Source: Pyropia yezoensis
Lineage: Eukaryota; Rhodophyta; Bangiophyceae; Bangiales; Bangiaceae
Assembly (NCBI GenBank): GCA_009829735.1
Contig: CM020620.1
Coordinates: forward strand, 26,010,951-26,074,950
Direction of reading: 5' to 3'
Length of the DNA: 64,000 nucleotides
Every line of letters begins with the position of its first letter. The first letter of the stretch is position 1. This document shows positions 20,192-30,321 of the stretch, piece after piece. Made by a program: the position numbers and the translations under genes. A model generated the notes under the pieces. It was not told the DNA's origin. It did no database searches and worked only from the letters and a program-made list of their open reading frames with translations.

Positions 20192-20659
20192 TGTGGCAGT
20201 ATTGACCCCCAGGTAGGGGGCAACACGTGCCATGCAAGGGGCGGCAGGCCACTAGCCTGATCCGTTCCTCCCCCTGCATTTGGGTCCATATTCCCTAAGT
20301 TCGGGATAGTTAGCTTAGTAGTAAATCCAACTTGGATTTGAGGGTTTTCTGCATTTATCGTCTTGAATTTTCGTGTGGCCCGGTGGGCAGGTGCTGGGGT
20401 GGGAGATTCTGAGTGGCGAGATTCTGAGTGGACCCTGGGGGGATAAGGGGAGGGACAGCGGGGCTTGGCCCTGCGTCCCCGTCCCGACCAAGAAACTGTT
20501 GGACCACACACCATCTTCTTGTTTGTCCGTGGGGGGATTGCCCCACAACAGGGATAGAGTGTGTGCGACTTGCACTTCTTCCGGTTCCCCCGACACGGGA
20601 GGCAGCCCTCGCACACCGCCCCAACTTGGGTACTGTGTGTGCGAGTGGTTTTTGCCACA
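20192..20659 (+). repeat. 3' LTR of family B element (468 bp)
   Basis: It is the same length as the 5' LTR and identical by eye. It is followed by the target duplication GATTT at 20660-20664. Confidence 0.97.
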
Positions 20660-20664
20660 GATTT

Positions 20665-22455
20665 GACCGCGCGTGGCGGGGTGAGCCCGACACGGGCGCA
20701 GAGGTGTGGCGGCGGGAGGGAGGGGAGGGGGAGAGGCTTCCAATGCTTTCTTCCTCTCGCGTCAGTCCGTGGCAGCGGCGGTGGCGCCCCCGTCGACATT
20801 GCCGCCTTCCGCGACCGTGCGCCGGGCGCCTTGTCGAGAGAGGCGGTAAGGGTAGCTGGCGGCGGCAGCGCTGCCTGCGCTGGCGGAGTCGGCCGAGACG
20901 CCAGGGTGGGAAGGACGAGGCGAGGGGGGGATCCCACCGACGCTGGCCACGTCGGCGGGGCGGCCGGCCGCCGCCGGGGAATGGCTCTGCGTTACCGCAG
21001 CTGAGGCCGCCGGGGCCGCCGCGCCGCTGCCGGCGGCGGTGGCGGCAGCGGTGGGGTTCGCCACGATGGCTTTGGCGGAAATGTTGCCGTCTACTGCACC
21101 GGCCGCACCCTGTCTGAACGCCTCCGAGGCGGGTGCTCTGCCCCCGGCTACATCTCTTTCCGCACTTTCGGCTTCAACAGCCGCCGTCCGCTGCTGCTGC
21201 GCCGGCGATGGGAGTGGGAGCAGAGCCGGAAGAGGTAGCGGTTGAGGACGGAGTATTACAGGCTCCACGAAGATCGCGAAGTGGGCCTTGAGAGCACGCC
21301 CTTCAACAGCAAACCCCAACCGAATATGTACACGTGGTAGAAAATTGCCCCCCAAACAACCCCAATATGACACAAATGTGGTCGATTCGGCAATGAACGG
21401 GTTGGTCGGGTGCCTGTAGCAACACTGGGACCCCAAGACTATTGCAAGCGTTTTGAATTCATTTACCTGACCGACGGAAACTCCTTGTCGATTGAGATTC
21501 AGGGATGGGGGTTGGTCTTGGTCCCGCCCCATTTGTTTCAGAAATGGGGGAGGACCAAGACCATTCCCCATTCTCGAGGCCCTCTGGCAGGCGATTTAGA
21601 GAGTCCGTAGCGTGCCGCGTGGCAATTTTCTGAATACCATTCTAGACGTAGACGATCGCGTCCGCGTCGCCCGACGATCGCCTCCCGACTGGCGCTTGAT
21701 GCGCCCCGCCGTCGGCTTTCTGAAGTGATATCGCCCTCGTGTGCCGAAGCGCATGCCGGCTATCCCGACGGGACGTGGTTGATGCCGGCGGCAATCCACA
21801 CCACGGTCTCATGACAACACGTGCGTGCTTTGTTGCCATCCCCCCTGGGACCGTTGATTTCCGGCAGCGATAGCGAAAGCGCCCCCCCCTCCAGAACTGC
21901 GTGGAATGGGCACCTGGCGTGGAGGGGCGGCGGCGCCACAGTGATTGCCGCCCGCTGATTGGGTGAATTGATGCAGGCGGGAAAGCCTCGGAACGGCCGC
22001 CGAGCCCCCTCCCCCTGTCAACAGTGTTTTCTTGCTGGTGGCGGATGAGCGTGCGGGGGCCCGACCGCATCGGGCCCCTATGGCGACTGGATGAGGGGGG
22101 AGGACAGGGGGCACAGCGTTTGCCCGATTTCTTGCCCTTGATTGGCCGACGCGAAGATAGGAATGTGCTGGCGTGCTCTGGCCACCCGACCGCCTTCTGC
22201 AAGCATGTTTTGGGGGGTTGGGGGGGGGGTTGGGCGTGTCCGTTGCGACACTGGCCGTGGGGCCGATTCCTGGGGGGGTGGCCAACCACGCCAACCGCTG
22301 TCGCCACCGCCGCCACGCTCATCGTCGTCGTCGGCACGCCCACCATCGTCGTCACCCGCGTCCCTACGCCCGCCATTAGCTCCTTCCCCCCCCGCCAATA
22401 GACCTGTGTACCCGCCGGCATAGAGGAGAAGCTTGATCTGGGCGTTTGCGCGCTG
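20665..22455. other. Region upstream of Harbinger transposase
   Basis: There is no convincing gene. It holds an Ala/Pro low-complexity block to about 21240, then more balanced sequence. A foldback at 21514-21566 pairs TTGGTCTTGGTCC with GGACCAAGACC around CCCATTT/AAATGGG arms. Near 21288-21312, AGAGCACGCCCTTCAACAGC is an inverted match to AGAGCAGACCCTTCAACAGC on the other strand at about 29546-29566. That match could mark related element ends around the Harbinger module. Confidence 0.4.
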
Positions 22456-23889
22456 ATGCGGGACCAGGAGGACATTGAGGAGGCCTCGGCCGTTGCTGCC
22501 CACCTTTCCGTTCTGCGGCGTTATCGCCGCCGTGTGCGCGCGACCCACCGTGGGAAGCGGCTGAGGTACCGCGGATCTGCGCGGGGCCGGCAGAACAAGC
22601 CACGGGACTTTGCGTTTGGCATGTTTTGTATCTTACGTGACTATTTTGGTGTGAATGGTGCCCCCCCTGTGTACTCGGAGGCCGATTTTGAGCGTCGCTT
22701 TCGCGTCCCTCGCGCTGTGTTTGTCCGCGTGTATCGAGCTTTGAAGGACCGGCCGTGGTGGGCGCAGAAGGTCAACGCAACCGGCCAGCTGCAGGCCCAC
22801 CCGCTGCAGAAGCTTGTTGCCGCTTTTCGAGTGCTGGGGTATGGGGAAGCCACTGACCGTGCAGATGAGTACTGCCGCATTTCCTCCACCACGATCGAGA
22901 TTGCTGTGAAGAAGCTGGTTGTTTTTATTGGTAATGAGCTTGGAGGCGAGTACCTGCGCCCACCCAACGATGCCGAGCTGGACGTGCTGCTGAAGAGGAG
23001 CGCGGAGAGGGGCATGCCGGGCTGCATTGGATCGCTGGACTGTTCCCAGTGGGAGTGGAAGAACTGTCCGAAGGGGCAGGCTGGTCTGTACCAGAACAGA
23101 AAGGGGCGCCGGGCAGTTTTCATGGAGACCGTGTGTGACGAGGACCTGTATATCTGGCACCTGTTTGTCGGCTGCCCAGGCAGTATGAATGACCTCAATG
23201 TTATGCAGCAGTCTCCGCTCTACCAGGATATCACTGCGGGGGATTGGCCGCCTCGTAGAAAGCCCTTCACTATCAATTGCCACACGCGCACGCTTCCCCA
23301 TTACCTGGTTGACGGCTTTTACCCGCACTACGCCTTCTACATTTGCTCGTATGGACGGGCTGTCACAGACAAGCAGGAGACCTTAAATCGCCTCCAGGAG
23401 GCGCTGCGTAAGGACGTTGAGCGACTTTACGCGGTACTGACCTCTCGCTTTCACATCGCCCTCCACCCGGCCAGGTACGCCAAGGTCACAACCATCTGTT
23501 CTGTGGCCAAGGCGGTTGCTATCTTGCAGAACATGGTGACTCAGGTGCGTCGGGGGGGGTATCTGGCCAAGCAGCGGCGGGACTTCGCTGTTGCTGTTGC
23601 TGAAGAGACGTCGGACTCTGGTTCTTTGAGTGAGTCGGGTGGCTCTGCCGCCGGGAGTGGTGCACCTGGCAGTAGGCGGGGGGGAGGTCCACTTGGAGGA
23701 CGCTTTCCCACCGCTGGCGAGGCAGGCCCAGACATCATGCCCATTGCCCAGGCGGCACCCAACGCGTTTGTACGAGCTATGATGGCCTGGAAGGAGGTCC
23801 GAAGTGCTAAGGAGCACGTCGCGCTGCGTAACGACCTCGCCGAGCACATCTACCGCGACCGGGAGGAGCTGCTGGAGCCGTACCTGTGA
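22456..23889 (+). CDS. PIF/Harbinger transposase (plant_tran/DDE type)
   Basis: The protein has 477 residues and an intact frame from an ATG at 22456. The N-terminal part is basic (RRYRRRVRATHRGKR). The nuclease follows: GSLDCSQWEWKNCP with catalytic Asp 195, FVGCPGSMNDLNVM with Asp 246, and LRKDVERLYAVL with Glu 322. The pattern WxWKNCP...PGSxND...DVERxxxVL is that of the Plant_tran family within PIF/Harbinger. The last ~90 residues are a Gly/Ser-rich linker and a helical tail. It should cut and paste an element with 3-bp duplications. A MYB-like gene in convergent orientation at 25255-26694 fits the known two-protein system. Exact element ends are not found. Confidence 0.92.
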   Translation: MRDQEDIEEASAVAAHLSVLRRYRRRVRATHRGKRLRYRGSARGRQNKPRDFAFGMFCILRDYFGVNGAPPVYSEADFERRFRVPRAVFVRVYRALKDRPWWAQKVNATGQLQAHPLQKLVAAFRVLGYGEATDRADEYCRISSTTIEIAVKKLVVFIGNELGGEYLRPPNDAELDVLLKRSAERGMPGCIGSLDCSQWEWKNCPKGQAGLYQNRKGRRAVFMETVCDEDLYIWHLFVGCPGSMNDLNVMQQSPLYQDITAGDWPPRRKPFTINCHTRTLPHYLVDGFYPHYAFYICSYGRAVTDKQETLNRLQEALRKDVERLYAVLTSRFHIALHPARYAKVTTICSVAKAVAILQNMVTQVRRGGYLAKQRRDFAVAVAEETSDSGSLSESGGSAAGSGAPGSRRGGGPLGGRFPTAGEAGPDIMPIAQAAPNAFVRAMMAWKEVRSAKEHVALRNDLAEHIYRDREELLEPYL

Positions 23890-23922
23890 GGGAGTTCGCC
23901 AAGCTGAGAGTGTAGTCGTCAT

Positions 23923-23976
23923 CAAAGGTTTTTTTTTCCCCGTTCAGCAGGGTTTTTTTTTTTCCTTGGACACGAT
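23923..23976. repeat. Inverted repeat with poly-T, left arm
   Basis: ATCAAAGG followed by T9, a C/G-rich 14-base spacer containing GCAGGG, and T11 ending CCTT. The reverse complement of 25140-25205 has the same layout (AATCAAAGG, T10, spacer ending GGGCAGGG, then a long T run and CCTT). The arms lie just after the stop codons of the two convergent genes. They could be terminal repeats of a 1.28-kb nested element or paired 3' end signals. Confidence 0.65.
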
Positions 23977-25139
23977 TCTCTCTTGCTCTTGTGTACGACA
24001 GCAATGGACGCAAGTGTGTAGCCGTCCGAAGCGGGAGAAGAGGGCGGGGAACTCGGTGGGGGGAGGGGGAGGAGCGTATCAACTGGCTACGCGCGGGGAG
24101 GGTGTGTCCAGCAGCGGAGAGGGGGGGAGGGTGTCCGGAAACTGGCGGCGTGCAGGGGGAGGACTGCGCTGGGTGTGATGGCGTAAAAGGGGTGCCAGTC
24201 GGGGATGGGTTGCGCGCGCGTGCGGCGGTGCGAGTAAGTGGGTGGGGGGGGGGGGCATGCGCCCAGACCTGCGGTGGTGGCCGTGTTCACGCGCGACAGG
24301 CACAGCGGCGCCGCCGGCCACAGTCGGCCGGAGCTGAGGGGGAAGTGCTGACGGGTGGTGGGATTAAAGGCGGCACAACTCTCTGCCGCTCGCTGGACGC
24401 CGACATCCGCAGCGGCGGTTTCGGCGGTGGTGGCGGCGGCGCGAGCCTCTGCGGCGGCTGCTGGGGTTGTTCGCTGGGTAGCTGAGAGGATAGGTGGGTA
24501 GAGGAGTGGGAAGGGGGCCAGCCCCTGTGGGGCTCGCCGCCCGAAGCCATCGGGGGTGGTGGCGGTAGCGGCGCCGGCACGGCGCCAGCCGTCGCGGCTG
24601 GGGTTCCAGAGGAGGTGGGGGGGGGGGGGGGGGGCGGGGGGGGGAGTGGCCACAGACCTTTGGTGCTTGCCGCCAGCCGCCATAGGCGGCGGGTGGCGTC
24701 TGCGGCGGAACTGGCCGCGGCGCCGGCCGCTCTGTCTGGCTGGGGTAGACGCCAGGGGACAGGTGGGCAGTGGGTGGGGGAAGGTGCGAGCCGCTGGCTC
24801 GCTCGCCAATCGATTGCGGCGGTTTCGTTGGTTAGGGCGGCAGCCGCTGGGTCTGGCTGGCGTGGAGGGGGGGGAACTCGTGCGAGGTGGGGGGGGAAGG
24901 GGCCAACCCGTGTGGCGCTTGTCGCCCCTCGCCGTCGGGGCAATGCCGCTGGCGGCGGCGGCAGCGGCGCTGGGCGCCGCGGCTGCTTGGGGTGGAAGGG
25001 GGGGGACTGGTGGGAGTCGGGGGGGGGAGCCGGCCAACCCCGTACCGTGTGCCGCCCGCCTCCATCTGCGGCGGCAGCAACGGCGGTGATGGCCGGGGAG
25101 GAAGTTGCCCTGATGCTCTGGTTCATCCAGGACAAACAA

Positions 25140-25205
25140 GAGGTAAAGGAAAAAAAAAAAACACCCTGCCCAATGGGTGTAAAAAAAAAACCTTTGATTC
25201 CCACG
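25140..25205. repeat. Inverted repeat with poly-A, right arm
   Basis: This is the mirror partner of 23923-23976. The sequence between the arms (23977-25139) is G-rich, has many poly-G runs and shows no gene. No clear target duplication flanks the pair. Confidence 0.6.
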
Positions 25206-25254
25206 GTTTCGTACTAGCACAAGCAACATGCACAAACACTTCCGAGGTACAACA

Positions 25255-26694
25255 CTACACGCCGGCATCACTATCAGATTCACTGCTGGATTGGTCAGAA
25301 AGGCGGGGAGTCCGCGCCCGCCCGCGGGGCGAGGACAGCCCAGAGGACAGCTCGGACTCATCGAGGGGTAGCGTGGTGCCCAGTGACTTGTTCTGCAACT
25401 TCGCCGCGGCCGCCACCTTTGTCAGTTGGGCTTTGGCCGCGCGCGAGAGCGCGAGAACAGGGGGCACAACAGTTTGGGGGCTGGAGCGTTGAGCGCCCTC
25501 CGCTGCTGCGGGTACTTGCGCAGGTGTGGCTGCCTCCGGTCGCGTAAGCGGCCGCACGGGCCGGTCCAGGGCCGCTTCAACAGTTTCCAATGGCCCAGCC
25601 GCAGAGGCGGGCAGCGGCACCATATGAACAGGGGCGGCGGGGGGGGACGGCGGCGGTCGCACACTGTCGTCGTCGTCGTCGTCCTCGTCGGCAGGGGCCG
25701 CGGATGGGGGCGGCGGCGGTCGCACACTGTCGCCGTCGTCGTCCTCCTCGTCAACAATCTCATAAACAGCAGGCACGGTCGTGGCGTCCATTGCCGCGGC
25801 CGGGCTCACCGTCGGGGGGGTCCAGGACTTGGCCGGCTCGGGGCCGAGAGGAATGCCGGCCGCCTTCAGCATCTGGCGCGCCTTGGTGCGCATAAACAGC
25901 TTCGCCTCCTCCGTATCGCGCATGTTGGGCTGGTTGAAAAGGATAATGGCCGACCGCTCGGCCGCGGCATTTGCCACAGCTTGGAGTGCTTCAGTGCTGG
26001 CCCGCACTTCCCGCGCCGCCGCAATGTCTTCCTTGCGGCCACGCTTAGCCGCTTTGGTGCCAGGTGTGCGAGGGTCAAATTTGCGTGCAGGGCCCCCGAC
26101 GTTGCCACTGGTGCGGGGGCCATCCGCCGGGTCGTCCGTCTCAGGTTCGTCATGCTCGCTCGTCCCGCTGCCCTCCGTGCCGCTGCGGGTGCCGATTCCC
26201 GCCGCGGCCGATCCAGCGGCGCCGCTCCACTTCTCCGAGTTGCGCAGTACCTTCCAGCACGGGACATATTTCTGCAGCGGGTAGTACTTGCGCTTCCCAG
26301 TCTCGGCCTCCGCCCCGTCCATACGCGCCTGATGCTTTCGGATAGCCTCGTAGATGTCCATGCCCTTGCTGTGGGCCAAAGCGCCCTGGATGACCGCCTC
26401 CTCGGTCGGGTTGCCTGTCAGCTTCAGGCGCTGCACAGCTAAAAACGACGATGCGAAAGCGCTGGTCCCCTTCTTGACTTTGTCCCAGGTCTTGGTGATC
26501 GATCCCACCGTGCGGTCGTTCGTCATTGGCAGCGCCCCGCGGGCGCGCATCAGGTCCAGGTACTCGTCGCGCACCCCAGTGTAGAAGTCTGCCCCCCTCT
26601 GGTCCGTCCCCACAATGTTGTCTTGCGTCTTCACAAGCCATGCCTGCGACAAACACGTCAGCTCCACCTCCGACCACCCCAGGCCAGAGCCCAT
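25255..26694 (-). CDS. MYB/SANT-like DNA-binding protein of the Harbinger module
   Basis: The protein has 479 residues. I chose the ATG at 26694 (CCATGG), directly before the first recognisable domain. Residues about 5-130 form a trihelix/MYB-like region: WSEVELTCLSQAWL, then GADFYTGVRDEYLDLM, RTVGSITKTWDKVKKGTSAF, and after about 60 residues KYYPLQKYVPCWKVLRNSEKW. That order matches plant NAM-associated/MYB-like proteins that accompany PIF/Harbinger transposases and help them bind DNA and enter the nucleus. A basic stretch (KRGRKED), an Ala-rich helix and acidic DEDDDD linkers follow, and the tail is Ser/Asp-rich. It converges on the transposase gene. Confidence 0.8.
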   Translation of the reverse strand: MGSGLGWSEVELTCLSQAWLVKTQDNIVGTDQRGADFYTGVRDEYLDLMRARGALPMTNDRTVGSITKTWDKVKKGTSAFASSFLAVQRLKLTGNPTEEAVIQGALAHSKGMDIYEAIRKHQARMDGAEAETGKRKYYPLQKYVPCWKVLRNSEKWSGAAGSAAAGIGTRSGTEGSGTSEHDEPETDDPADGPRTSGNVGGPARKFDPRTPGTKAAKRGRKEDIAAAREVRASTEALQAVANAAAERSAIILFNQPNMRDTEEAKLFMRTKARQMLKAAGIPLGPEPAKSWTPPTVSPAAAMDATTVPAVYEIVDEEDDDGDSVRPPPPPSAAPADEDDDDDDSVRPPPSPPAAPVHMVPLPASAAGPLETVEAALDRPVRPLTRPEAATPAQVPAAAEGAQRSSPQTVVPPVLALSRAAKAQLTKVAAAAKLQNKSLGTTLPLDESELSSGLSSPRGRARTPRLSDQSSSESDSDAGV

Positions 26695-26698
26695 GGCG

Positions 26699-27358
26699 TT
26701 AGTTACGCGGAGGGCCTTGCCCGCGGTAGCCGCCACGACCACCGTAACGCGGCAAAGGCAGTCGAGGAGTCGGCGGGCGGGGGCCCAGGTCGGCGGGAGG
26801 CGGGGGCGGCGGCGGCGGTGGCGTCCGCTGGTCGTAGAGCACAGGGGGGCGCTCGTTGTAAGGCGGGGGCAGGCGTTCGTTGTAGAGCTGGGGCAAGCGC
26901 TCGTCGTAGGGCGGGGGCGGGGCGTCAGGTGAGACCCAGTGGTCGCCGCGGTCCTCCTCCCAGCCGGGACTGGGGGGGCGCCGGCGTTGGTGGTCCCGAT
27001 ACCGCGGTGCGCGTGTGCGGCTGCGGGGGCGCGGCGGCTCTTCCTGCTCAACGCGGGGGGGGTGGCGGCGTCCAAAGTTGTCGTTGTCGCGACCGCCGTA
27101 GCGGCCGTGATGATCGTTACGCGGAGGCGTAGGTCCGCCACCATAAGTAGTCGGCGGCGAGGTGTAGGTCCAGCCAGGAGGCGGGGGCGCCGCCCAAGGG
27201 CACGGGCAAGTCCAGTGGCAGGCGCCGCGGGGCGCGCTGCTTGCCGCACGCGGCATCCAATCAGTCGGCGAGGGCGCGGCCGGCATCCATGCGCCGTCGC
27301 GGGGAGGCAGCATCCAGGCGCCCCCCGCGGAGGGGCCACCAGCACCGCGGCCGTGCAT
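26699..27358 (-). CDS. Pro/Tyr/Arg-rich low-complexity protein upstream of MYB-like gene (hypothetical)
   Basis: The frame has 219 residues from an ATG at 27358 and ends four bases before the MYB-like ATG. It is rich in Pro, Arg and Tyr with repeats of the type YDERLPQLYNERLPPPYNERPP. The C-terminus is RG-rich (RYGGRGGYRGQGPPRN). This bias towards a regular peptide repeat, rather than the scrambled GC-rich peptide of the other frames, suggests that it is translated. It may be a separate small protein or the N-terminus of the MYB-like protein joined by splicing or frameshifting. No known domain. Confidence 0.4.
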   Translation of the reverse strand: MHGRGAGGPSAGGAWMLPPRDGAWMPAAPSPTDWMPRAASSAPRGACHWTCPCPWAAPPPPGWTYTSPPTTYGGGPTPPRNDHHGRYGGRDNDNFGRRHPPRVEQEEPPRPRSRTRAPRYRDHQRRRPPSPGWEEDRGDHWVSPDAPPPPYDERLPQLYNERLPPPYNERPPVLYDQRTPPPPPPPPPADLGPRPPTPRLPLPRYGGRGGYRGQGPPRN

Positions 27359-27765
27359 GTCGTTACGGGCGGGGAAGGGAACGGTTGGCGTCGGCGGGGG
27401 CGGGGTAGGCCGTGCCGGCCCCAACGCGGGAGAGGGAAAGGCGGGAGATGGAATGGTGGGTTCGGTTGGGCGAGGGCAAGCAGAGTGGCGAGCGTCGTGC
27501 GGGGCGGGGCGCGGCTAACGGTAGCGGGTGGGCGGGGTGGCGTCGACCCGGAGAGTGTTGCGACGTCCCCGCCCTCTCCCAAAAAAAACCGTCGACGGCG
27601 GGTGGGAGCGCGCCCTCCGCAAGCGCAACGCCTGCGCCCCCCCTCCCACCATTGCAGGGGAGGTGGGGGGGGTGCGTGTCCGGTCGTTGGGGCTGTTGGA
27701 AGGTCAGCCCGGAGTCACGTCTTGGGGGGGGGGGGGGGGCCGGAGGGGGGCATAGACGGGGCGGG

Positions 27766-28110
27766 GGCGGTTTCGCGGTGTGCTCCCCCCGATCCAGGCT
27801 GTGAGCGGGGATTGAACGGGGGGGGGCGGTCAGGGGGCGGTTTCCACTGCGTCTTCGCTGTCCATGCCGTATGGGGGGGTTATGACGAGGGGGGGGGGCG
27901 TCGAGGGGCGGGCGGCCTACACTGCACCCCCCACAGAAGCACGCTGTGGGACGGGGGTCGACCGGGGGGGGGGGATAGGGCGGTCGGAGGGCAGTTTGCA
28001 CTGCGCCCCCGCCGTCCATCGCGAGTGGGGGAGTTGCTGCGGGGGGGGGGGGGGGGGGGGCGGGGGGCGCGCGGGGTACATTGCACCCCCGCCAAACTAT
28101 GCTCAGGGAG
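27766..28110. repeat. Degenerate tandem repeat, period about 70-85 bp
   Basis: Five units start near 27767, 27836, 27909, 27983 and 28068. Each has a GGGCGGTTT-like start, then a CACTGC/CATTGC-CCCC core and a G run. G runs reach G20 at 28041-28060. No coding is evident. Confidence 0.55.
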
Positions 28111-29885
28111 GGGTTAGAAGGGGGGGAGGGGGCTGCTGGGGGGCTGTAGGCCGTGCCGGGGCTGCTGGTGGGGGGAGGGCCGAGAAATGGCTCTCCTGCC
28201 CCGGGTTGCTGGGCATTTCGTGCGGTAGAGGGTGGTGGCTGCCGCGAGAGAGTGGTGTCGGTTGTCACACAGAGCTTGTGGAAGAGGGGCCTGTGGCACA
28301 CACACCCCCCTCCCCGCCTGCTGCATGCCCCGACGCAGCCGCCCCGCCCCGCCGGAAAATATCCAGAGGGCTCGCGCGACCGCCGCGGGAGCACCACGAC
28401 GAGCGCACACTCATCTGTCCAATGATATGTATCGTGGGGAGACTGTGGCAGGGGGGATTTTGGCAATGGGGACTGTTTGTAGGTGGCGACCTGGTGGCAC
28501 AACGCCCGAACACCCACCTTCCTTGCAGGCGGATGATAAAGACCACCTCACGTCGGCGCCATGACGGCCTCACACTTTTCCGTTACGTAATGCCCGCCAC
28601 CGGCGGCGTCACATCATGGCCTGCCGTGAGGGAGCCCCCCCCCTGTGTGTCTCGTCCTGGTGGGAAACGCTCGCCATATGGGCTCGAAAGCCATCAGAAC
28701 GGTCCTCCCGCCAATCAGAACCGAGGCTTCCAGGCGAGGGGGCGGGGCGGACGTGGTGAGCGCACAGAGCCCGAGGGAAGGACGATGTGGTGTCTGCAAG
28801 AGAGGCTGACGCGAGAGAGAGAGAAAAGAGAGACGCAGGTGTTGCTGACCGCAAACGGACGGCTGCGGGGTCCACGCTGGTGCCACCCGAAAAATCAGCG
28901 GCTGATCCATGTACATTGTTGGCGACCCGTGGAGTCACGCGGGAAGGGAACACAGGTGACATGGTTGCCATAGGAGACACCGCGACACACCCACACTAGC
29001 ACCCCCCCACCAAAACCCCCTGTATACGGGGAGACTACGGCCAATGCGGCGGGTCAAAGCGAGTGTTCCACCCGTTTCTCCCCCCCCACGTCGCGCGGAC
29101 GAGCACATAGGGGGAGATCCGAGCCAGATTGCGACGCGTGCGCCGATCGTCGAGAAAATTGTACGGTTTGGGGGCCATTCGGGGGCCATGATTGCGATCG
29201 ACAGCGTAGTTGCGCTCTACGTGTCACGTTTGATCGCCCAAGAACCGCTTCGGAAGGATACGATCGCAGGCGATCCAGGAGGCTCGGACAGTATCTCCCC
29301 CGCCAAGATACCGCGCTTCGGTGGTCCCTATGAAATATTCTAATGGGAATGGGCTTTGGTCCGGCACGGTGTAGCAATGGCTCCGATATTTTACGCCCGA
29401 TTTTGCCGCCCTCTGACATCGTTCTACACAAGTCCTGCCCCCCCGGTTGGGGAAGCACGGTTTTGTTTGGTCGTCCAGTCACAAGCCGCCACGTGCTCCC
29501 ATTTCAGCCTTAAATGGAATTCGCTTGGTCTTGGTCTCGCTGTTGAAGGGTCTGCTCTGATAGACACAAGTGGCGCGGTCACGGTGACGTAATGGGACCA
29601 AGGGATCCCATCAAGGCATGTCTCATAATGGTGCCATTAGATGGGGGCCTCAATGGTGTGGCGCAGTTTACTGATATTCGGGGCATGAACCTGCCTCGTG
29701 CAGGGATGCAGTTTACGGTGTAATCATCAGCTGAAGGGTCTATTTCAGTATAATTATAGAAATGCTGACAATAACATTATAGAAAGCTTCTGTGGAAGAG
29801 TTATGAGTTCCACGTTCCAAATATATCAAAAGTATTCCGACCGTTTCGCCTGGCGATCTACCTCGTCACCGGCAATGGCTGCGGC

Positions 29886-30018
29886 TGATGGCGGCGCTGC
29901 GGGCAATGCCAGGCAGCCGTTTTGCGGGGGGGGGGGCGGAGCAGCAGGCAATGCCAGGCAGCTGTTCCGCTGCGCTGGGGGGGGTGGCGCTGCGGGCATT
30001 TCCAGACAGCCGTTTTGA
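29886..30018 (+). repeat. Three-unit tandem repeat (45-60 bp units)
   Basis: Units contain GGCAATGCCAGGCAGC or GGCATTTCCAGACAGC and are spaced by G runs. In one frame they encode AAGNARQPF, AAGNARQLF and AAGISRQPF. That frame (29698-30018) is short and I do not call it a gene. Confidence 0.55.
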
Positions 30019-30245
30019 GAGGGTGGTGCCGCTGGCTGTGTCGCCAGAGCCGGTTGTGGCGGGAGCACTGGGAGGGCCTGCCTGCTCAGCTTTCGCCAAA
30101 CGGCGTCCGTGCCTGCCCCTCACGCCGCACTGCCTGCGCTCTCGCCGCACGTGCAGTACTGCATTGCCGATGTAAGTTTAGTACTTAGATACTACGAAGA
30201 GAGAGGAAATGAGAATCAACTATCGACCCGTGGTGCCCACGTTGC

Positions 30246-30321
30246 ATAATTATTGTCTGCCCATCCATGGTTTGGATTAATACAGTGAAATATTCAGCTG
30301 TATTAATCCGACTATAATTAT
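30246..30321. promoter_or_regulatory. AT-rich two-part palindrome upstream of the PHD-like gene
   Basis: Inner arms GGATTAATACAG (30274-30285) and CTGTATTAATCC (30298-30309) match perfectly over 12 bp. Outer arms ATAATTATTGTC (30246-30257) and GACTATAATTAT (30310-30321) match at 11 of 12. It lies about 480 bp before the start codon at 30797. It could be a promoter cruciform or the remains of a small foldback element. Confidence 0.5.

Larger units (their letters stand above)
11277..20659 (+). mobile_element. Complete Ty3/gypsy chromovirus, family B, with antisense accessory ORF
   Basis: The element is 9383 bp: 5' LTR, PBS, gag, pol, a convergent antisense ORF, a purine tract and a 3' LTR. The two 468-bp LTRs look identical by eye. 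The element is flanked by the 5-bp duplication GATTT (11272-11276 and 20660-20664). All frames are open. This points to a recent insertion, possibly still competent. Other B sequences in the window are a solo LTR (5883), a split diverged LTR (48272) and a decayed 3' end (50321-52582). Confidence 0.95.

Noticed and set aside
20077..20937. Minus-strand frame across the family B 3' LTR
   Set aside because: The same peptide recurs wherever the B LTR occurs; it is LTR sequence read in one frame, not a gene.
24087..25361. Long minus-strand frame between the Harbinger genes
   Set aside because: It is Pro/Ala-rich, runs through poly-G and poly-T inverted-repeat sequence and overlaps the MYB-like gene end.
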